Part shown: piece by piece, positions 42,951 through 51,957 of the stretch
How positions within the stretch are numbered: position 1 is the first letter of the stretch
Layout of the letters: each line of letters opens with the position of its first letter
DNA from: Nitrosarchaeum sp.
GTDB taxonomy: Archaea > Thermoproteota > Nitrososphaeria > Nitrososphaerales > Nitrosopumilaceae
Direction: 5' to 3'
Assembly (NCBI GenBank): GCA_018334095.1
Contig: JAGXTE010000016.1
Coordinates: 1-53,596 of the forward strand
Length of the DNA stretch: 53,596 nt
The notes under the pieces: model-generated
The model's database searches: none
Told to the model about the DNA's origin: nothing
What the model saw: the letters and a program-made list of their open reading frames with translations, nothing else
Position numbers and translations under genes: made by a program

Positions 42951-44084
42951 TTGAAAGTGAGCAATAAATTAAATTTTGTAGATACAGAACTAGAACAAAT
43001 TAAAGAAAATAACCTATACAGAAGATTAAGAGATGTTAAAGTAAATAATGCATACATAACAATCAAAAATAAAAAATTGCTCAATCTTTGCTCAAATGAT
43101 TATTTAGGCATACCAATTACAAAAATAAAAATAAACCAGATGCAATCAAGTTCAAGATTAGTCTCAGGAAATGACGAGATATATAAAAAATTAGAAGATA
43201 AACTTTCAAAACATAAATCAAAACAAGCAAGTTTGGTTTATCCAACAGGATACATGGCAAATCTAGGGGCAATTACAACAATTGCAAAAAAAGGAGATTT
43301 GATTTTAAGTGATGAGTTAAATCATGCAAGCATAATAGAATCATGTAAGCTTTCAGGTGCAAAAATTTTAATTTACAAACATAACGATGTTGAAGATTTA
43401 ACAAAAAAACTCAAGCAACATGGCAAGAATAAATTTGTCATTACAGAGGGGATTTTCAGCATGGATGGAGATTTTTCAAAGTTAAAGGAAGTAACGGATG
43501 TTGCAGAAAAATCAAATGCAATCACAGTATTAGATGATGCACATGGAGATTTTACAGTGGGAGTAGATGGGAGGGGAACTCCAAATCATTTCAATGTTAC
43601 AAAAAAAATTGACGTATACATTAGCAGTCTTAGCAAAGGGCTAGGATCTTTTGGAGGATATGTTTCATCACAAAACAATGTGATAGATTTGTGCATAAAT
43701 AAATCAAAATCGTTCATATACACATCTGCACTCCCATCATTTTTAATTCAGTATTCATTAAACAGAATGCAAACCAATAGAGAGAAGCAACGAAAGATAC
43801 TAGCAAAAAACACCGTTACCTTGACAAAAGGGTTGAAGCAATTAGGATATCAAATTAATTCAAAGACCCACATAATCCCCATTGTTATTGGCAATGAAAA
43901 AACAGCCATGAATTTTGGAAGATTCCTTCTTAAAAAAGGAGTATTTGCGCAGCCGATTAGATACCCAACAGTGCCAAAAAACAAAGCTAGGTTAAGAATA
44001 TCAGTCACAGCATGGTTATCTAAAAAGAATATTGATGATGCTTTGAATATTTTTGAACAGGCTCAAAAAAAATTCAAAATATGA
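42951..44084 (+). CDS. bioF: 8-amino-7-oxononanoate synthase
   Basis: 377 residues from TTG (an in-frame stop lies just upstream). Alpha-oxoamine synthase family: LLNLCSNDYLG at the N-terminus, GYMANLGAI, DDAHGDFTVG (195-204), and PLP Lys229 in SSLSKGLGSFGGY. It makes KAPA from pimeloyl thioester and alanine, the substrate for BioA. Other AONS members (glycine C-acetyltransferase) are possible, but bio gene neighbours favour BioF. No bioW, bioC or bioH was found in view, so the pimeloyl source is unexplained. Confidence 0.9.
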   Translation: MKVSNKLNFVDTELEQIKENNLYRRLRDVKVNNAYITIKNKKLLNLCSNDYLGIPITKIKINQMQSSSRLVSGNDEIYKKLEDKLSKHKSKQASLVYPTGYMANLGAITTIAKKGDLILSDELNHASIIESCKLSGAKILIYKHNDVEDLTKKLKQHGKNKFVITEGIFSMDGDFSKLKEVTDVAEKSNAITVLDDAHGDFTVGVDGRGTPNHFNVTKKIDVYISSLSKGLGSFGGYVSSQNNVIDLCINKSKSFIYTSALPSFLIQYSLNRMQTNREKQRKILAKNTVTLTKGLKQLGYQINSKTHIIPIVIGNEKTAMNFGRFLLKKGVFAQPIRYPTVPKNKARLRISVTAWLSKKNIDDALNIFEQAQKKFKI

Positions 44085-44167
44085 ATAATGTTGGCATACA
44101 TCCAAAATATTATATCATAACATTGGGCAAATTCAAAATGAGGCCATACTTCTAAATTTGGAAAGAA

Positions 44168-45895
44168 ATGAAAAAAAAAACAGGCATTAATAACAAAATC
44201 ATATTTGGTTGCATAATTTTTGCACTAGTTTCACTATACAGTGTCAACAGCATAGTAAGCATCGAATATTTTTCAGATTATATCTCGTTACCAGTCTATA
44301 CTATAATTCCAGGGATTCTGACAATTACGGCCATATGGGCATTATCAAGTGCTGACAGAATAAATGAAATTAGTAAAAAATCGCTTTTTTTCCTAGTTTT
44401 ATCATTTTGTTCATGGTTTGCAGCAGAACAAACATGGAATTTGCACGAACATGTTTTATTCATTGATCCTTATCCATCTATTGCAGACTTTTTCTATATC
44501 TCTGCGCCAATTTTCATGTTTATCTCATTAGTGATTTTCTTAAAACCATTACGTAATCATATAAAGAAAAAACACATTGTTTTTGCCATCTCAGCATCAT
44601 CATCAATTCTGATTCCTATTTTAGTAATGACTTTTCAAGAGAACATAGACACTGAATTTTTTGAAATTATAGTGGCACTAATTTATCCCATTGTTGATGC
44701 GATTTTACTAGTTCCAGCAATAATTGCAATAATTTTGTCATTCAAAATTAATAAAAATTCTTTTTGGGTGTTGATTCTAATCGGCATTGTAAGTTTCATT
44801 ATAGCTGATAATCTATATTTAATTTTAATTATTGAGGAGGGATATTTTGATGGGCATCCAATAGATATTTTGTGGTTGATCAGTTACGTGGCATGGAGTT
44901 TTGCAATGTACAAATTAATTCAAAATTCCAAAGGAAGTAAACCTAAAAAACATCAAAATGCCGATGAGTTAATTGCAACAAAAAATATTACAACATATGG
45001 AATTAACCTAGTACTTGTTTTGATAATTGTCACAACAATTGTAATTCTGTTTGCTTTAAACTATTTTTGGAGCATTGAACAAAGCGGAAATTTCATGATG
45101 TTCTTTTCGCTAGTCCTAATAACATTACTAGTCGTATTTTCCAGCATAATTGTAATTCTTAATTCAAAACTAACCCATGCGCTTGATACAAAAAATGTAA
45201 AAATCGATAATTTAACAAACGAACTGATCAAGTCAGAAAGATTATCCGCGATAGGAGAACTTGCTGCCAGACTATCTCATGATTTACGAAACCCATTAAG
45301 CGTAATCAAATCATCAGTAGAAATATCATTAATACGAAATAAGGATTCATTATCTCCAAAAGATCATGAAAGCATACAACGAATTAACAATGCAATACAG
45401 CGAATGACTAATCAGATTGAAGATGTTTTGGATTATGTAAAAACAACAGAGCTTCAAAAAAATCAAATGTCAATAAAATCTTGTCTTACAAACATTGTAA
45501 ATGAACTACAACCAAATAAAATTAACATTAAGATTCCAGATAACGATATAACAGTTTTAGCAGATGAAAGTAAATTAGAAATTGTTTTTTCAAATCTACT
45601 AAAAAATGCAATCGATGCAATTGGAGACAACCCAGGCAGCATAGAAATCAAATCTCGTGATGAAGAAAATTATGTAGCTATAGACGTAATCGATTCTGGT
45701 TCAGGAATAAGTGACGATGACATAAATAAAATTTTTGAGCCATTATACACAACTAAGCAAACAGGTACTGGTCTAGGACTGGTAAGTTGTAAAAACATCA
45801 TAGAACAGCATGGTGGAAAAATATCTGTAAAAAATAACCCAACTACATTTACAATAACATTACCAAAAGGATTTTTCCATAATCAGTTTAACTAG
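44168..45895 (+). CDS. Multi-spanning membrane histidine kinase
   Basis: 575 residues. About nine hydrophobic helices cover residues 10-335; short loops leave little extracellular domain, so it may sense the membrane itself. HisKA with H371 in ARLSHDLRNPLSVI; HATPase_c with N-box NLLKNAIDAI, G1 IDSGSGI, F-box IFEPLYTTK and G2 GTGLGLVS. The kinase core is closely related to that at 36288. Its 3' end overlaps the convergent response regulator by 36 nt. Confidence 0.9.
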   Translation: MKKKTGINNKIIFGCIIFALVSLYSVNSIVSIEYFSDYISLPVYTIIPGILTITAIWALSSADRINEISKKSLFFLVLSFCSWFAAEQTWNLHEHVLFIDPYPSIADFFYISAPIFMFISLVIFLKPLRNHIKKKHIVFAISASSSILIPILVMTFQENIDTEFFEIIVALIYPIVDAILLVPAIIAIILSFKINKNSFWVLILIGIVSFIIADNLYLILIIEEGYFDGHPIDILWLISYVAWSFAMYKLIQNSKGSKPKKHQNADELIATKNITTYGINLVLVLIIVTTIVILFALNYFWSIEQSGNFMMFFSLVLITLLVVFSSIIVILNSKLTHALDTKNVKIDNLTNELIKSERLSAIGELAARLSHDLRNPLSVIKSSVEISLIRNKDSLSPKDHESIQRINNAIQRMTNQIEDVLDYVKTTELQKNQMSIKSCLTNIVNELQPNKINIKIPDNDITVLADESKLEIVFSNLLKNAIDAIGDNPGSIEIKSRDEENYVAIDVIDSGSGISDDDINKIFEPLYTTKQTGTGLGLVSCKNIIEQHGGKISVKNNPTTFTITLPKGFFHNQFN

Positions 45896-46231
45896 TTCAT
45901 CAAAATCAATTGGTTTACCAATAATTTTCGTATTTGAGTATTTGTAAATTTTATTACGTGTTGTTTGTGATTGATCTGCAGTTATCATTATCACTTTGGC
46001 ACTTGAATCAATGTTTTTAATATGTTCCAAACCATACATCCCATCAAAATTAGGCATCATCATATCCATCAATACTAAATCAGGTTTGTGTTGAGAAAAT
46101 TTTTGTACAGCATCATGCCCATTAACTCCCTTTGCTAAAACTTGAATCCCCTTTAATTCAAGTAGATCAGATAAGGCATCACGACTATCTGGATCATCAT
46201 CAACAACAAGAACACTAGGCAATAAAATCAA
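45860..46231 (-). CDS. Single-domain (CheY-like) response regulator
   Basis: 123 residues from TTG (another TTG at 46222 gives MPSVLVVDDD). Acidic pocket DDD, phospho-acceptor D56 in LMDMMMPNFDG, VMITAD with the switch Thr, and Lys in IGKPIDF. No output domain. Overlaps the convergent kinase by 36 nt. Likely partner of that kinase. AATATTATTA about 20-28 nt upstream acts as TATA. Confidence 0.88.
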   Translation of the reverse strand: MILLPSVLVVDDDPDSRDALSDLLELKGIQVLAKGVNGHDAVQKFSQHKPDLVLMDMMMPNFDGMYGLEHIKNIDSSAKVIMITADQSQTTRNKIYKYSNTKIIGKPIDFDELVKLIMEKSFW

Positions 46232-46304
46232 TAATTTGATTGTGCCATAATAATATTAGTTAAAAAAATTTTTTTGATATTTAATTAAAATATAGACAAT
46301 TGCA

Positions 46305-46409
46305 TTAACGAAGTGAATCAAACCCACCGATTGCCGGAGAACCAATTAGTACGGCAAGAATAACAATTACTCCCAAGGCAACACCCACAAGAATGAATCG
46401 CTTGTTCAT
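46305..46409 (-). CDS. Small single-pass membrane protein (34 aa)
   Basis: 34 residues from ATG: basic NKRF, a single hydrophobic helix (ILVGVALGVIVILAVLIG) and a short tail (SPAIGGFDSLR). TTTTATCTAAG lies ~26 nt upstream. Such tiny membrane proteins commonly stabilise larger complexes; the partner is unknown. Confidence 0.55.
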   Translation of the reverse strand: MNKRFILVGVALGVIVILAVLIGSPAIGGFDSLR

Positions 46410-46496
46410 AATAAAACAAATTTAATCTTAGATAAAAATGAAATGCACTGGCAGATTTGGAACAATCCTTTAAAAGAAAAATTACCAAATTAATTC

Positions 46497-47231
46497 ATGG
46501 TAGAAGTTACACTTGCAGTGGCAGCATTAGCAGGATTAGCCTCATTTGTTGCTCCATGTATATTGCCTATGATTCCGGCATTTCTAGCATACATTTCAGG
46601 AACTACACTAAGCGATCTTAATCAAAATAAAGGAAACAAAACAGTTACAATTAACAGAACAAACATCGTATTAAATTCAATTTTTTTTGTTCTTGGGTTT
46701 TCAGTTGTTTTTTCTATATTGGGGGTTATAATTAACAGCATTTTAGCAAATTCAGTTGGCGAAGTAATTGGAGTATTGAATCAAGTAGGCGGAATTATTA
46801 TTGTAAGTTTTGGAATTTTTCTGTTATTATCTACAAAAATTAGCAAACTGAATGTTGAAAAAAAATTCTTACCTAAACGAACTAAAGCAAGTTTTCCATT
46901 ATCATTTGTGTTTGGATTAGCATTTGCTGCAGGTTGGACTCCTTGTGTAGGACCTATTTTGGGAACTATTCTAACTCTTGCAGCAACAACCCCTTCAGTT
47001 GCTTTCAATTTACTACTAGTATACTCTCTAGGTTTAGGCATACCGTTTATCCTAATGGGCGTATTTTATTCAAGGGCAAGTAAAATAATAAAAATTATGA
47101 GCAGACATTTAAAATTCTACAACATAATTTTAGGGTCATTTATCATACTTTTGGGAGTACTAGTATTTACAAATCAATTGGCATACATTGCTAATTTTCC
47201 ACTACTCAACGAATTATTACTTTGGAGCTGA
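46497..47231 (+). CDS. ccdA: CcdA/DsbD-type thiol-electron membrane transporter
   Basis: 244 residues with six predicted helices. Redox Cys are at C21 in FVAPCILPMIPAFLAY and in AGWTPCVGPILGTI, the paired positions of CcdA, which pass electrons from cytoplasmic thioredoxin outward. The next gene, 4 nt on, encodes a TlpA/DipZ-like extracytoplasmic thioredoxin. Together they match a DipZ protein split into two genes and would supply reductant to secreted thiol proteins or cytochrome c maturation. Confidence 0.92.
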   Translation: MVEVTLAVAALAGLASFVAPCILPMIPAFLAYISGTTLSDLNQNKGNKTVTINRTNIVLNSIFFVLGFSVVFSILGVIINSILANSVGEVIGVLNQVGGIIIVSFGIFLLLSTKISKLNVEKKFLPKRTKASFPLSFVFGLAFAAGWTPCVGPILGTILTLAATTPSVAFNLLLVYSLGLGIPFILMGVFYSRASKIIKIMSRHLKFYNIILGSFIILLGVLVFTNQLAYIANFPLLNELLLWS

Positions 47232-47235
47232 TTAG

Positions 47236-48342
47236 ATGAAGACTGAAATTAAAACCGCCATTATTTTTGGAATGATCATAATAGGTATTGTAGGAGCAAT
47301 CAGTCTACTACTGTCTTCGATAAATTCAGACGTACAGACAACTGAAAGTTTACTTGAATCAAACGCTGTAAATAATATAGATAAATCAAAGTTTAAAAAA
47401 GCGCCACAGATTGTTGGAATTGCAAATTATTTTAACACAACGCCAGAAGAATTGGCAAATGAAATAAAAGGAAAAGTTGTGCTGTATGACATATGGACGT
47501 ACAGTTGCATTAACTGCGTAAGAACTCTCCCATATATTGTTGCATGGAATGAAAAATATTCAGATGAAGGATTACTAATAATTGGAATTCATTCTCCTGA
47601 ATTTGAATTTGAAAAAATTCCTGAAAATGTAGAAGCTGCAATAATCAAACATGGGATAGAGTATCCAGTTGTAATGGATAACGATATGGCAACATGGAAG
47701 GCATTTGAAAACCGATATTGGCCTAGAAAATACATTGCAGACGATGAAGGATACATAAGATACGATCATATTGGAGAGGGAGATTACAAGGAGACAGAAA
47801 AAGTAATTCAAGTATTACTAAAAGAAAGGTCTACGCGTTTAGGATTGCAATTAGAATATCCAGAAAAATTAGTTGACATTAAAGAGTTTGAACATTCAAA
47901 TTTTAGAACACCTGAATTGTATTTTGGGTATAATTTTGCTCAAGGTAGAAATCAGCTAGGAAGTAATGAAGGATTCAATCCAGGAAAAACAGTAACTTAC
48001 TCTGAACCAAACAATATAGAATTACATAAATTTTATCCAGTAGGAGAATGGAAAAATCTAGAAGACAGTATGGAACTAGTTTCAAACAGTGGTTCAATCA
48101 AACTGCATTATAATGCAAAAGAAGTAAACATCGTTACAGCCAACATGGCAGAATTAGAGATACTTCTTGACGGATTGCCTATCTCAAAAGATTACGCAGG
48201 CACTGATGTAAACGAAGGCAAAATCACAGTTTCAGGAGCAGGACTGTACAATATTGTAAACAGTAACGAGTCTTCATCACACATATTGGAAATTAGAATA
48301 AGCGAACCTGGATTTCAAATGTATACATTTACGTTTGGATAA
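47236..48342 (+). CDS. Extracytoplasmic TlpA/DipZ-like thioredoxin with C-terminal beta domain
   Basis: 368 residues. An N-terminal membrane anchor (9-27) leads to a redoxin domain: GKVVLYDIWTYSCINCVRT with C91/C94 (CINC) and VVMDNDMATWKAF with FENRYWPRKY. The C-terminal ~150 residues form a beta-sandwich (VGEWKNLEDS, VNIVTANMAELEILLDGLPI in part) seen in DipZ. It would be reduced by CcdA upstream. Substrates are unknown. Confidence 0.9.
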   Translation: MKTEIKTAIIFGMIIIGIVGAISLLLSSINSDVQTTESLLESNAVNNIDKSKFKKAPQIVGIANYFNTTPEELANEIKGKVVLYDIWTYSCINCVRTLPYIVAWNEKYSDEGLLIIGIHSPEFEFEKIPENVEAAIIKHGIEYPVVMDNDMATWKAFENRYWPRKYIADDEGYIRYDHIGEGDYKETEKVIQVLLKERSTRLGLQLEYPEKLVDIKEFEHSNFRTPELYFGYNFAQGRNQLGSNEGFNPGKTVTYSEPNNIELHKFYPVGEWKNLEDSMELVSNSGSIKLHYNAKEVNIVTANMAELEILLDGLPISKDYAGTDVNEGKITVSGAGLYNIVNSNESSSHILEIRISEPGFQMYTFTFG

Positions 48343-48438
48343 GATGTAACCCAAGTCCCTTGTTACTGTGGATACACATAGAAGAGTGACAAATTCATTT
48401 AAAACAAAAAACTACACCCATAATGGGGAAATGAAGAT

Positions 48439-49095
48439 TTGATAAGTAACTCATGGAATAAAACCGAAGGGGAAAGCATTTCTCAACGAGTAATGGGAAA
48501 GGTAAGACCAGATATCCCATTAAAATCTAGAATTGAAGAAGCACAAAGAAAATTACAATTTCAAATAAGCAAATTAGAAGGAATTAATGAAAAATTACAA
48601 AAAAAACATGACGGAATTTTTGAAAAAGTAGTTAATGCTCAAAAAACACACAACAATGCATATGCACAAGCATATGCAAACGAGCTTGTCCAAGTTAGAA
48701 AAATGAAAAACATGATAAGCGGAGCAAAATTATCAATGGAACAAATTCAGTTAAGACTTAACACAGTATCTGAACTTGGAGATGTGGTAGTTACACTTAG
48801 TCCATGTATGTCAATAATCAAAGGATTGAGTCCTTCACTAAGTGGTATCATGCCAGAAGCAACATCATCTATGCAAGACTTGTCACAAATATTAGGAGAT
48901 GTAATGAGCGGATCTTCTATGGAAGGAAATGATTTGATGAGTATTGGAAATACAAATAACAATGCAGACACATTAGCAATTCTTGAAGAAGCACATTCAA
49001 TAATTGCAGGACAAACCAAGTCATCAATACCAGACATTCCAGATACGCTAAAACAAGGTACATCCCAAAGAAGAACCTCAGATGTTTTAATCTAA
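48439..49095 (+). CDS. CdvB/ESCRT-III (Snf7-family) paralogue
   Basis: 218 residues from TTG. A helical core: basic N-terminal stretch, LKSRIEEAQRKLQFQISKLE helix, KKHDGIFEKVV and YANELVQVRKMKNMISGAKLSMEQIQLRL in part, then MPEATSSMQDLSQILGDVM. The C-terminus is unstructured and Ser/Asn-rich without the wing-helix domain of full CdvB. ESCRT-III proteins polymerise to remodel membranes; Thaumarchaeota combine Cdv and FtsZ. No cdvA or cdvC is adjacent, so a secondary role is likely. Confidence 0.85.
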   Translation: MISNSWNKTEGESISQRVMGKVRPDIPLKSRIEEAQRKLQFQISKLEGINEKLQKKHDGIFEKVVNAQKTHNNAYAQAYANELVQVRKMKNMISGAKLSMEQIQLRLNTVSELGDVVVTLSPCMSIIKGLSPSLSGIMPEATSSMQDLSQILGDVMSGSSMEGNDLMSIGNTNNNADTLAILEEAHSIIAGQTKSSIPDIPDTLKQGTSQRRTSDVLI

Positions 49096-49106
49096 AAGTC
49101 CATACA

Positions 49107-49448
49107 TTATTTTATTTTCTTTTTACTTTTTTGAATTAAAATTTTTTTAATTCTAGATATGGTAGGATAGCTGTATCCCCTACGACGATAATTTGCAATC
49201 ATCATCTTCCAATTTTTTAATCGCCATTGGGCCTGTTCAGAAGTAACAGAGTGAACCTCTTTTTGGATGATGCTTTTTCTACCAACTTTTAATGTCCCAG
49301 AGTCTTTAGCAGACCATCTGTTTTTAGCAAATTTTAGACCAGATAAAATATCATTAATTGGCATTTCTTTGAAATATTCTCTTATTTTTTTTAGCTCAAC
49401 TTCGGTTGGTTCCTCAGAGGTTTGTAATTCAATTACAGGTTTTTGCAT
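49107..49448 (-). CDS. Small basic protein, probable nucleic-acid binding
   Basis: 113 residues. An acidic first third (PTEVELKKIREYFKEM) precedes a basic, Trp-containing second half (QAQWRLKNWKMMIANYRRRGYSY) and a strongly basic end (RIKKILIQKSKKKIK). RNA or DNA contact is plausible. No family assigned. Converges with the CdvB paralogue, 11 nt apart. Confidence 0.55.
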   Translation of the reverse strand: MQKPVIELQTSEEPTEVELKKIREYFKEMPINDILSGLKFAKNRWSAKDSGTLKVGRKSIIQKEVHSVTSEQAQWRLKNWKMMIANYRRRGYSYPTISRIKKILIQKSKKKIK

Positions 49449-49535
49449 GAAATCTGTAAGAGAGGGTAGTTTATGAAATCCATGCTAAATCAGAATTAAC
49501 TAAAGTAGAAAATTATTGAAAAATAATACCGCAAA

Positions 49536-49658
49536 TTAGCAGTCAATTAGTGATAAGCTAGAATTTTTACAAATTTCCATATATAACGCGGTTCCAAAAA
49601 TTATCACTCCAAATATTATCAGAGGAATTAGGATGAAAATTTTTGTTTTTAGACCCAT
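49536..49658 (-). CDS. Small single-pass membrane protein (40 aa)
   Basis: ATG frame: basic LKTK, one hydrophobic helix (IFILIPLIIFGVIIFGTALY) and a short Cys-containing tail. TTTTATAT is centred ~26 nt before the ATG, a clear leaderless promoter. No homologous family recognised. Confidence 0.55.
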   Translation of the reverse strand: MGLKTKIFILIPLIIFGVIIFGTALYMEICKNSSLSLIDC

Positions 49659-49697
49659 GTATTACGTTAAATTAATTCATATAAAATTGTCACATGT

Positions 49698-50114
49698 TTA
49701 ATCGATCATTATTGTAAATGTGCCCCTGGTGTTAGGATTTTGCAGTAAAGTGATCATTTCTCTGGGCATAAGATCTGATGCCTTGTCACATTTTACAGCC
49801 AACGTTCTTGGACAGACAAAATTACTTTTTCGTATCACAATATCTTCATGATGAGTAAGAATTAGATCCTCATGGCCTCTTCCTTCAACAATAAATTCAT
49901 GTGAGCCTACTTTAATTGAAAAATTAACTTTTGAATTTGGGTTTTGCAATTTTTTTTTAATTGAATCAGGCAAATCAGCACAACTAGCAGAAGCGTTGAC
50001 ACCAATGATACAATCACCGCTTGGAGTGAGATGTGACTCTTTTGTAATTTCAATTGTTTTCTGATGATTTGATCGTATATTTTCATGACCAGAAAATTGA
50101 ATCTCAAATCGCAT
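49698..50114 (-). CDS. DUF371-like archaeal protein
   Basis: 138 residues from ATG (MRFEIQFSGHENIR); a longer start at 50132 is unnecessary. GHENIRSNHQKTIEITKESHLTPSGDCIIGV (in parts) matches the DUF371 pattern, followed by GHEDLILTHHEDIVIRKSNFVCPRTLAVKCDKAS. Repeated GHE(N/D) and His/Cys residues could bind metal or ligand. Function unknown; widespread in archaea. Divergent from psmA over a 52-nt spacer. Confidence 0.8.
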   Translation of the reverse strand: MRFEIQFSGHENIRSNHQKTIEITKESHLTPSGDCIIGVNASASCADLPDSIKKKLQNPNSKVNFSIKVGSHEFIVEGRGHEDLILTHHEDIVIRKSNFVCPRTLAVKCDKASDLMPREMITLLQNPNTRGTFTIMID

Positions 50115-50135
50115 GGGAAGAGATGGCACCAAAGC

Positions 50136-50144
50136 TTAAATTAA
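50136..50144 (+). promoter_or_regulatory. TATA box of psmA
   Basis: TTAAATTAA is centred ~27 nt before the ATG, as expected for leaderless proteasome alpha mRNA. The 52-nt divergent spacer leaves little room for a separate DUF371 promoter, so the two may share this site. Confidence 0.45.
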
Positions 50145-50166
50145 ACTTTCAAAGCATTGAAATCAA

Positions 50167-50904
50167 ATGCTTCCTGCACAACAAGGCTACGATAGAGCCA
50201 TCACAGTATTTTCACCAGACGGCAGACTATACCAAGTAGAGTACGCCATTGAGACTGTACGAAGAGGGACTATTGCAGTTGGAATAAAATCCAAAGAGGG
50301 AATCGTAATTGCAGTAGAAGAAAAACCAAGAAAATTACAGATTACAGATGTTGCACAAAAAATATTTCAAGTTGATGATCATATAGGAGTAGCAGCAGCA
50401 GGATACATTCCAGATGCTAGAAGTCAGGTAGATAATGCCAGATTCTTTTCTCAAAGTAACAAGATGATTTATGATGAAGCTGTGGAAGTTGAAACAATTG
50501 CAAAACATTTAGCTGATCAGTCCCAACAATATACACAGTATGCAGGTGTAAGACCATACGGAGTTGCATTAATTTTGGGAGGAGTCGTAAATAACAATGC
50601 ACAGCTTTACCTTACAGATCCAAGTGGAACATACATTTCATATGATGCAATTGCAATTGGATCCGGTTCTGATCAAGTGACAGACTTTTTAGAAAAAACA
50701 TACAATCATGAATTATCAATAGAAGATGCATCAGTATTAGCATCTGCAGCAATTTATCTGTCTAGTGAAGATAGAGAAGGGACAAGTCACATCAGAATGG
50801 CACAGATTAAAACTAAAACAGAGACATTTGAACTAGTCTCAGATGAGCAGATTGCAAAATATGCAAAAACTGCCAAAGAGAAATATCCTCACGAAAAGAA
50901 ATAA
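50167..50904 (+). CDS. psmA: Proteasome subunit alpha
   Basis: 245 residues. The alpha signature GYDRAITVFSPDGRLYQVEYA (7-27, shown here in parts) with YDxxxxxFSPDGRLxQVEYA, the gating N-terminus, and the SGSD and GVRPYGVAL motifs are present. The alpha rings cap the 20S proteasome and dock the ATPase. No catalytic Thr, as expected for alpha. Normal length. The RNA methyltransferase gene follows 28 nt later. Confidence 0.97.
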   Translation: MLPAQQGYDRAITVFSPDGRLYQVEYAIETVRRGTIAVGIKSKEGIVIAVEEKPRKLQITDVAQKIFQVDDHIGVAAAGYIPDARSQVDNARFFSQSNKMIYDEAVEVETIAKHLADQSQQYTQYAGVRPYGVALILGGVVNNNAQLYLTDPSGTYISYDAIAIGSGSDQVTDFLEKTYNHELSIEDASVLASAAIYLSSEDREGTSHIRMAQIKTKTETFELVSDEQIAKYAKTAKEKYPHEKK

Positions 50905-50932
50905 TCATAGTTACATGTGAGATTTAATTACG

Positions 50933-51745
50933 TTGAAAATTTCTGTTGCAATACCTGAATCAGCACTATCTGATGAATCCTTAAAGCTGGATAAGACACG
51001 AAAGATATCCGTACTTGCAAGAGCTTGTGCAATTTTTAAAATAGATACAATTTACGTTTACCAAGAAGGAAATTACAGAGAAGACGGGAATTTGCTTGTA
51101 ACAATTTTAAGATATCTTGAGACCCCGCAATTTTTACGAAGACGATTATTCCCAAAGATGAACGAGTTAAAGTTTGCAGGTGTGTTGTATCCGTTAAAAA
51201 TTCCTAGTCATTCAACACCAGCAAATTCTAAAAAGATTAACGTTGGAGATGTAAGAGAAGGAGTGATAGTAAGTTTAAAGGGTAAAAAATTCATCGACGT
51301 TGGAATTAATGAATTAATACCATTTTTTGGAAAAGAAAATGTCGGCAAAAGGGCAACAGTCCAATTCAAGTCAGGATATCCAGATTTTTCAGTTAAAGAA
51401 ATTCAAAGAAATGAGACCCCTGTGTATTGGGGATATGCAGTTAAAGAGAGAGCAAGTTTATTTTCATTGTTGACTGAATGGCAAGGAAACATCATAATTA
51501 CTTCAAGAAAGGGAAGAACAGCAACAAAAGAACAATTATCAAAACATCTAAGCTCAGATCTTCCTATTTTAGTGGTATTTGGATCTCCTGAAAAAGGAGT
51601 TCATGAAATATTGGGCGGTAAAATGAAGAATGTTCAGAATGCAAAAACACTGAATTTCTTTCCAAATCAAGCAACTGAAACTGTACGTCTAGATGAAGCA
51701 CTTTTAGGAACATTGTCGATAATTAATGCATACAAAATAGGCTAA
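50933..51745 (+). CDS. SPOUT-superfamily RNA methyltransferase (C9orf114/SPOUT1-like)
   Basis: 270 residues from TTG. KISVLARACAIFKIDTIYVYQE near the N-terminus, an OB-like insert (VGDVREGVIVSLKGKKFIDVGI in part), and the knotted C-terminal part ILVVFGSPEKGVHEILGG with NFFPNQATETVRLDEALLGTLSIIN. These match the archaeal putative RNA methyltransferase encoded ahead of rpl3. It likely methylates rRNA with SAM; the site is unknown. Precedes the ribosomal operon. Confidence 0.85.
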   Translation: MKISVAIPESALSDESLKLDKTRKISVLARACAIFKIDTIYVYQEGNYREDGNLLVTILRYLETPQFLRRRLFPKMNELKFAGVLYPLKIPSHSTPANSKKINVGDVREGVIVSLKGKKFIDVGINELIPFFGKENVGKRATVQFKSGYPDFSVKEIQRNETPVYWGYAVKERASLFSLLTEWQGNIIITSRKGRTATKEQLSKHLSSDLPILVVFGSPEKGVHEILGGKMKNVQNAKTLNFFPNQATETVRLDEALLGTLSIINAYKIG

Positions 51746-51751
51746 TACAAA

Positions 51752-51862
51752 ATGGCAGAAAAAAGAAATTTCTTAATTTTGGCAATGGGATTGGGAGCAG
51801 TAGGAGTAATCATCGGAGCAGTAACGATTTGGAATTATGCAAATAATTTGTTAGTTCCATAA
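51752..51862 (+). CDS. Small single-pass membrane protein (36 aa)
   Basis: ATG 6 nt after the methyltransferase stop. EKRN, then one hydrophobic helix (FLILAMGLGAVGVIIGAVTIW) and a short polar tail. Placement between the RNA methyltransferase and rpl3 on the same strand suggests co-transcription. Not a ribosomal protein. Confidence 0.6.
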   Translation: MAEKRNFLILAMGLGAVGVIIGAVTIWNYANNLLVP

Positions 51863-51957
51863 TCACATTAAAAATAGTTCGTTAACCACATAATTTTTAC
51901 AAGTTAACGATGTCTCACATGGTTTATTAGACGGTTGAAGACGACTTCGATTTAACC

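Noticed and set aside
42951..44084. Glycine C-acetyltransferase (Kbl) instead of BioF
   Set aside because: Same enzyme family, but the proximity of bioA and bioB makes BioF more likely; no threonine dehydrogenase is nearby.
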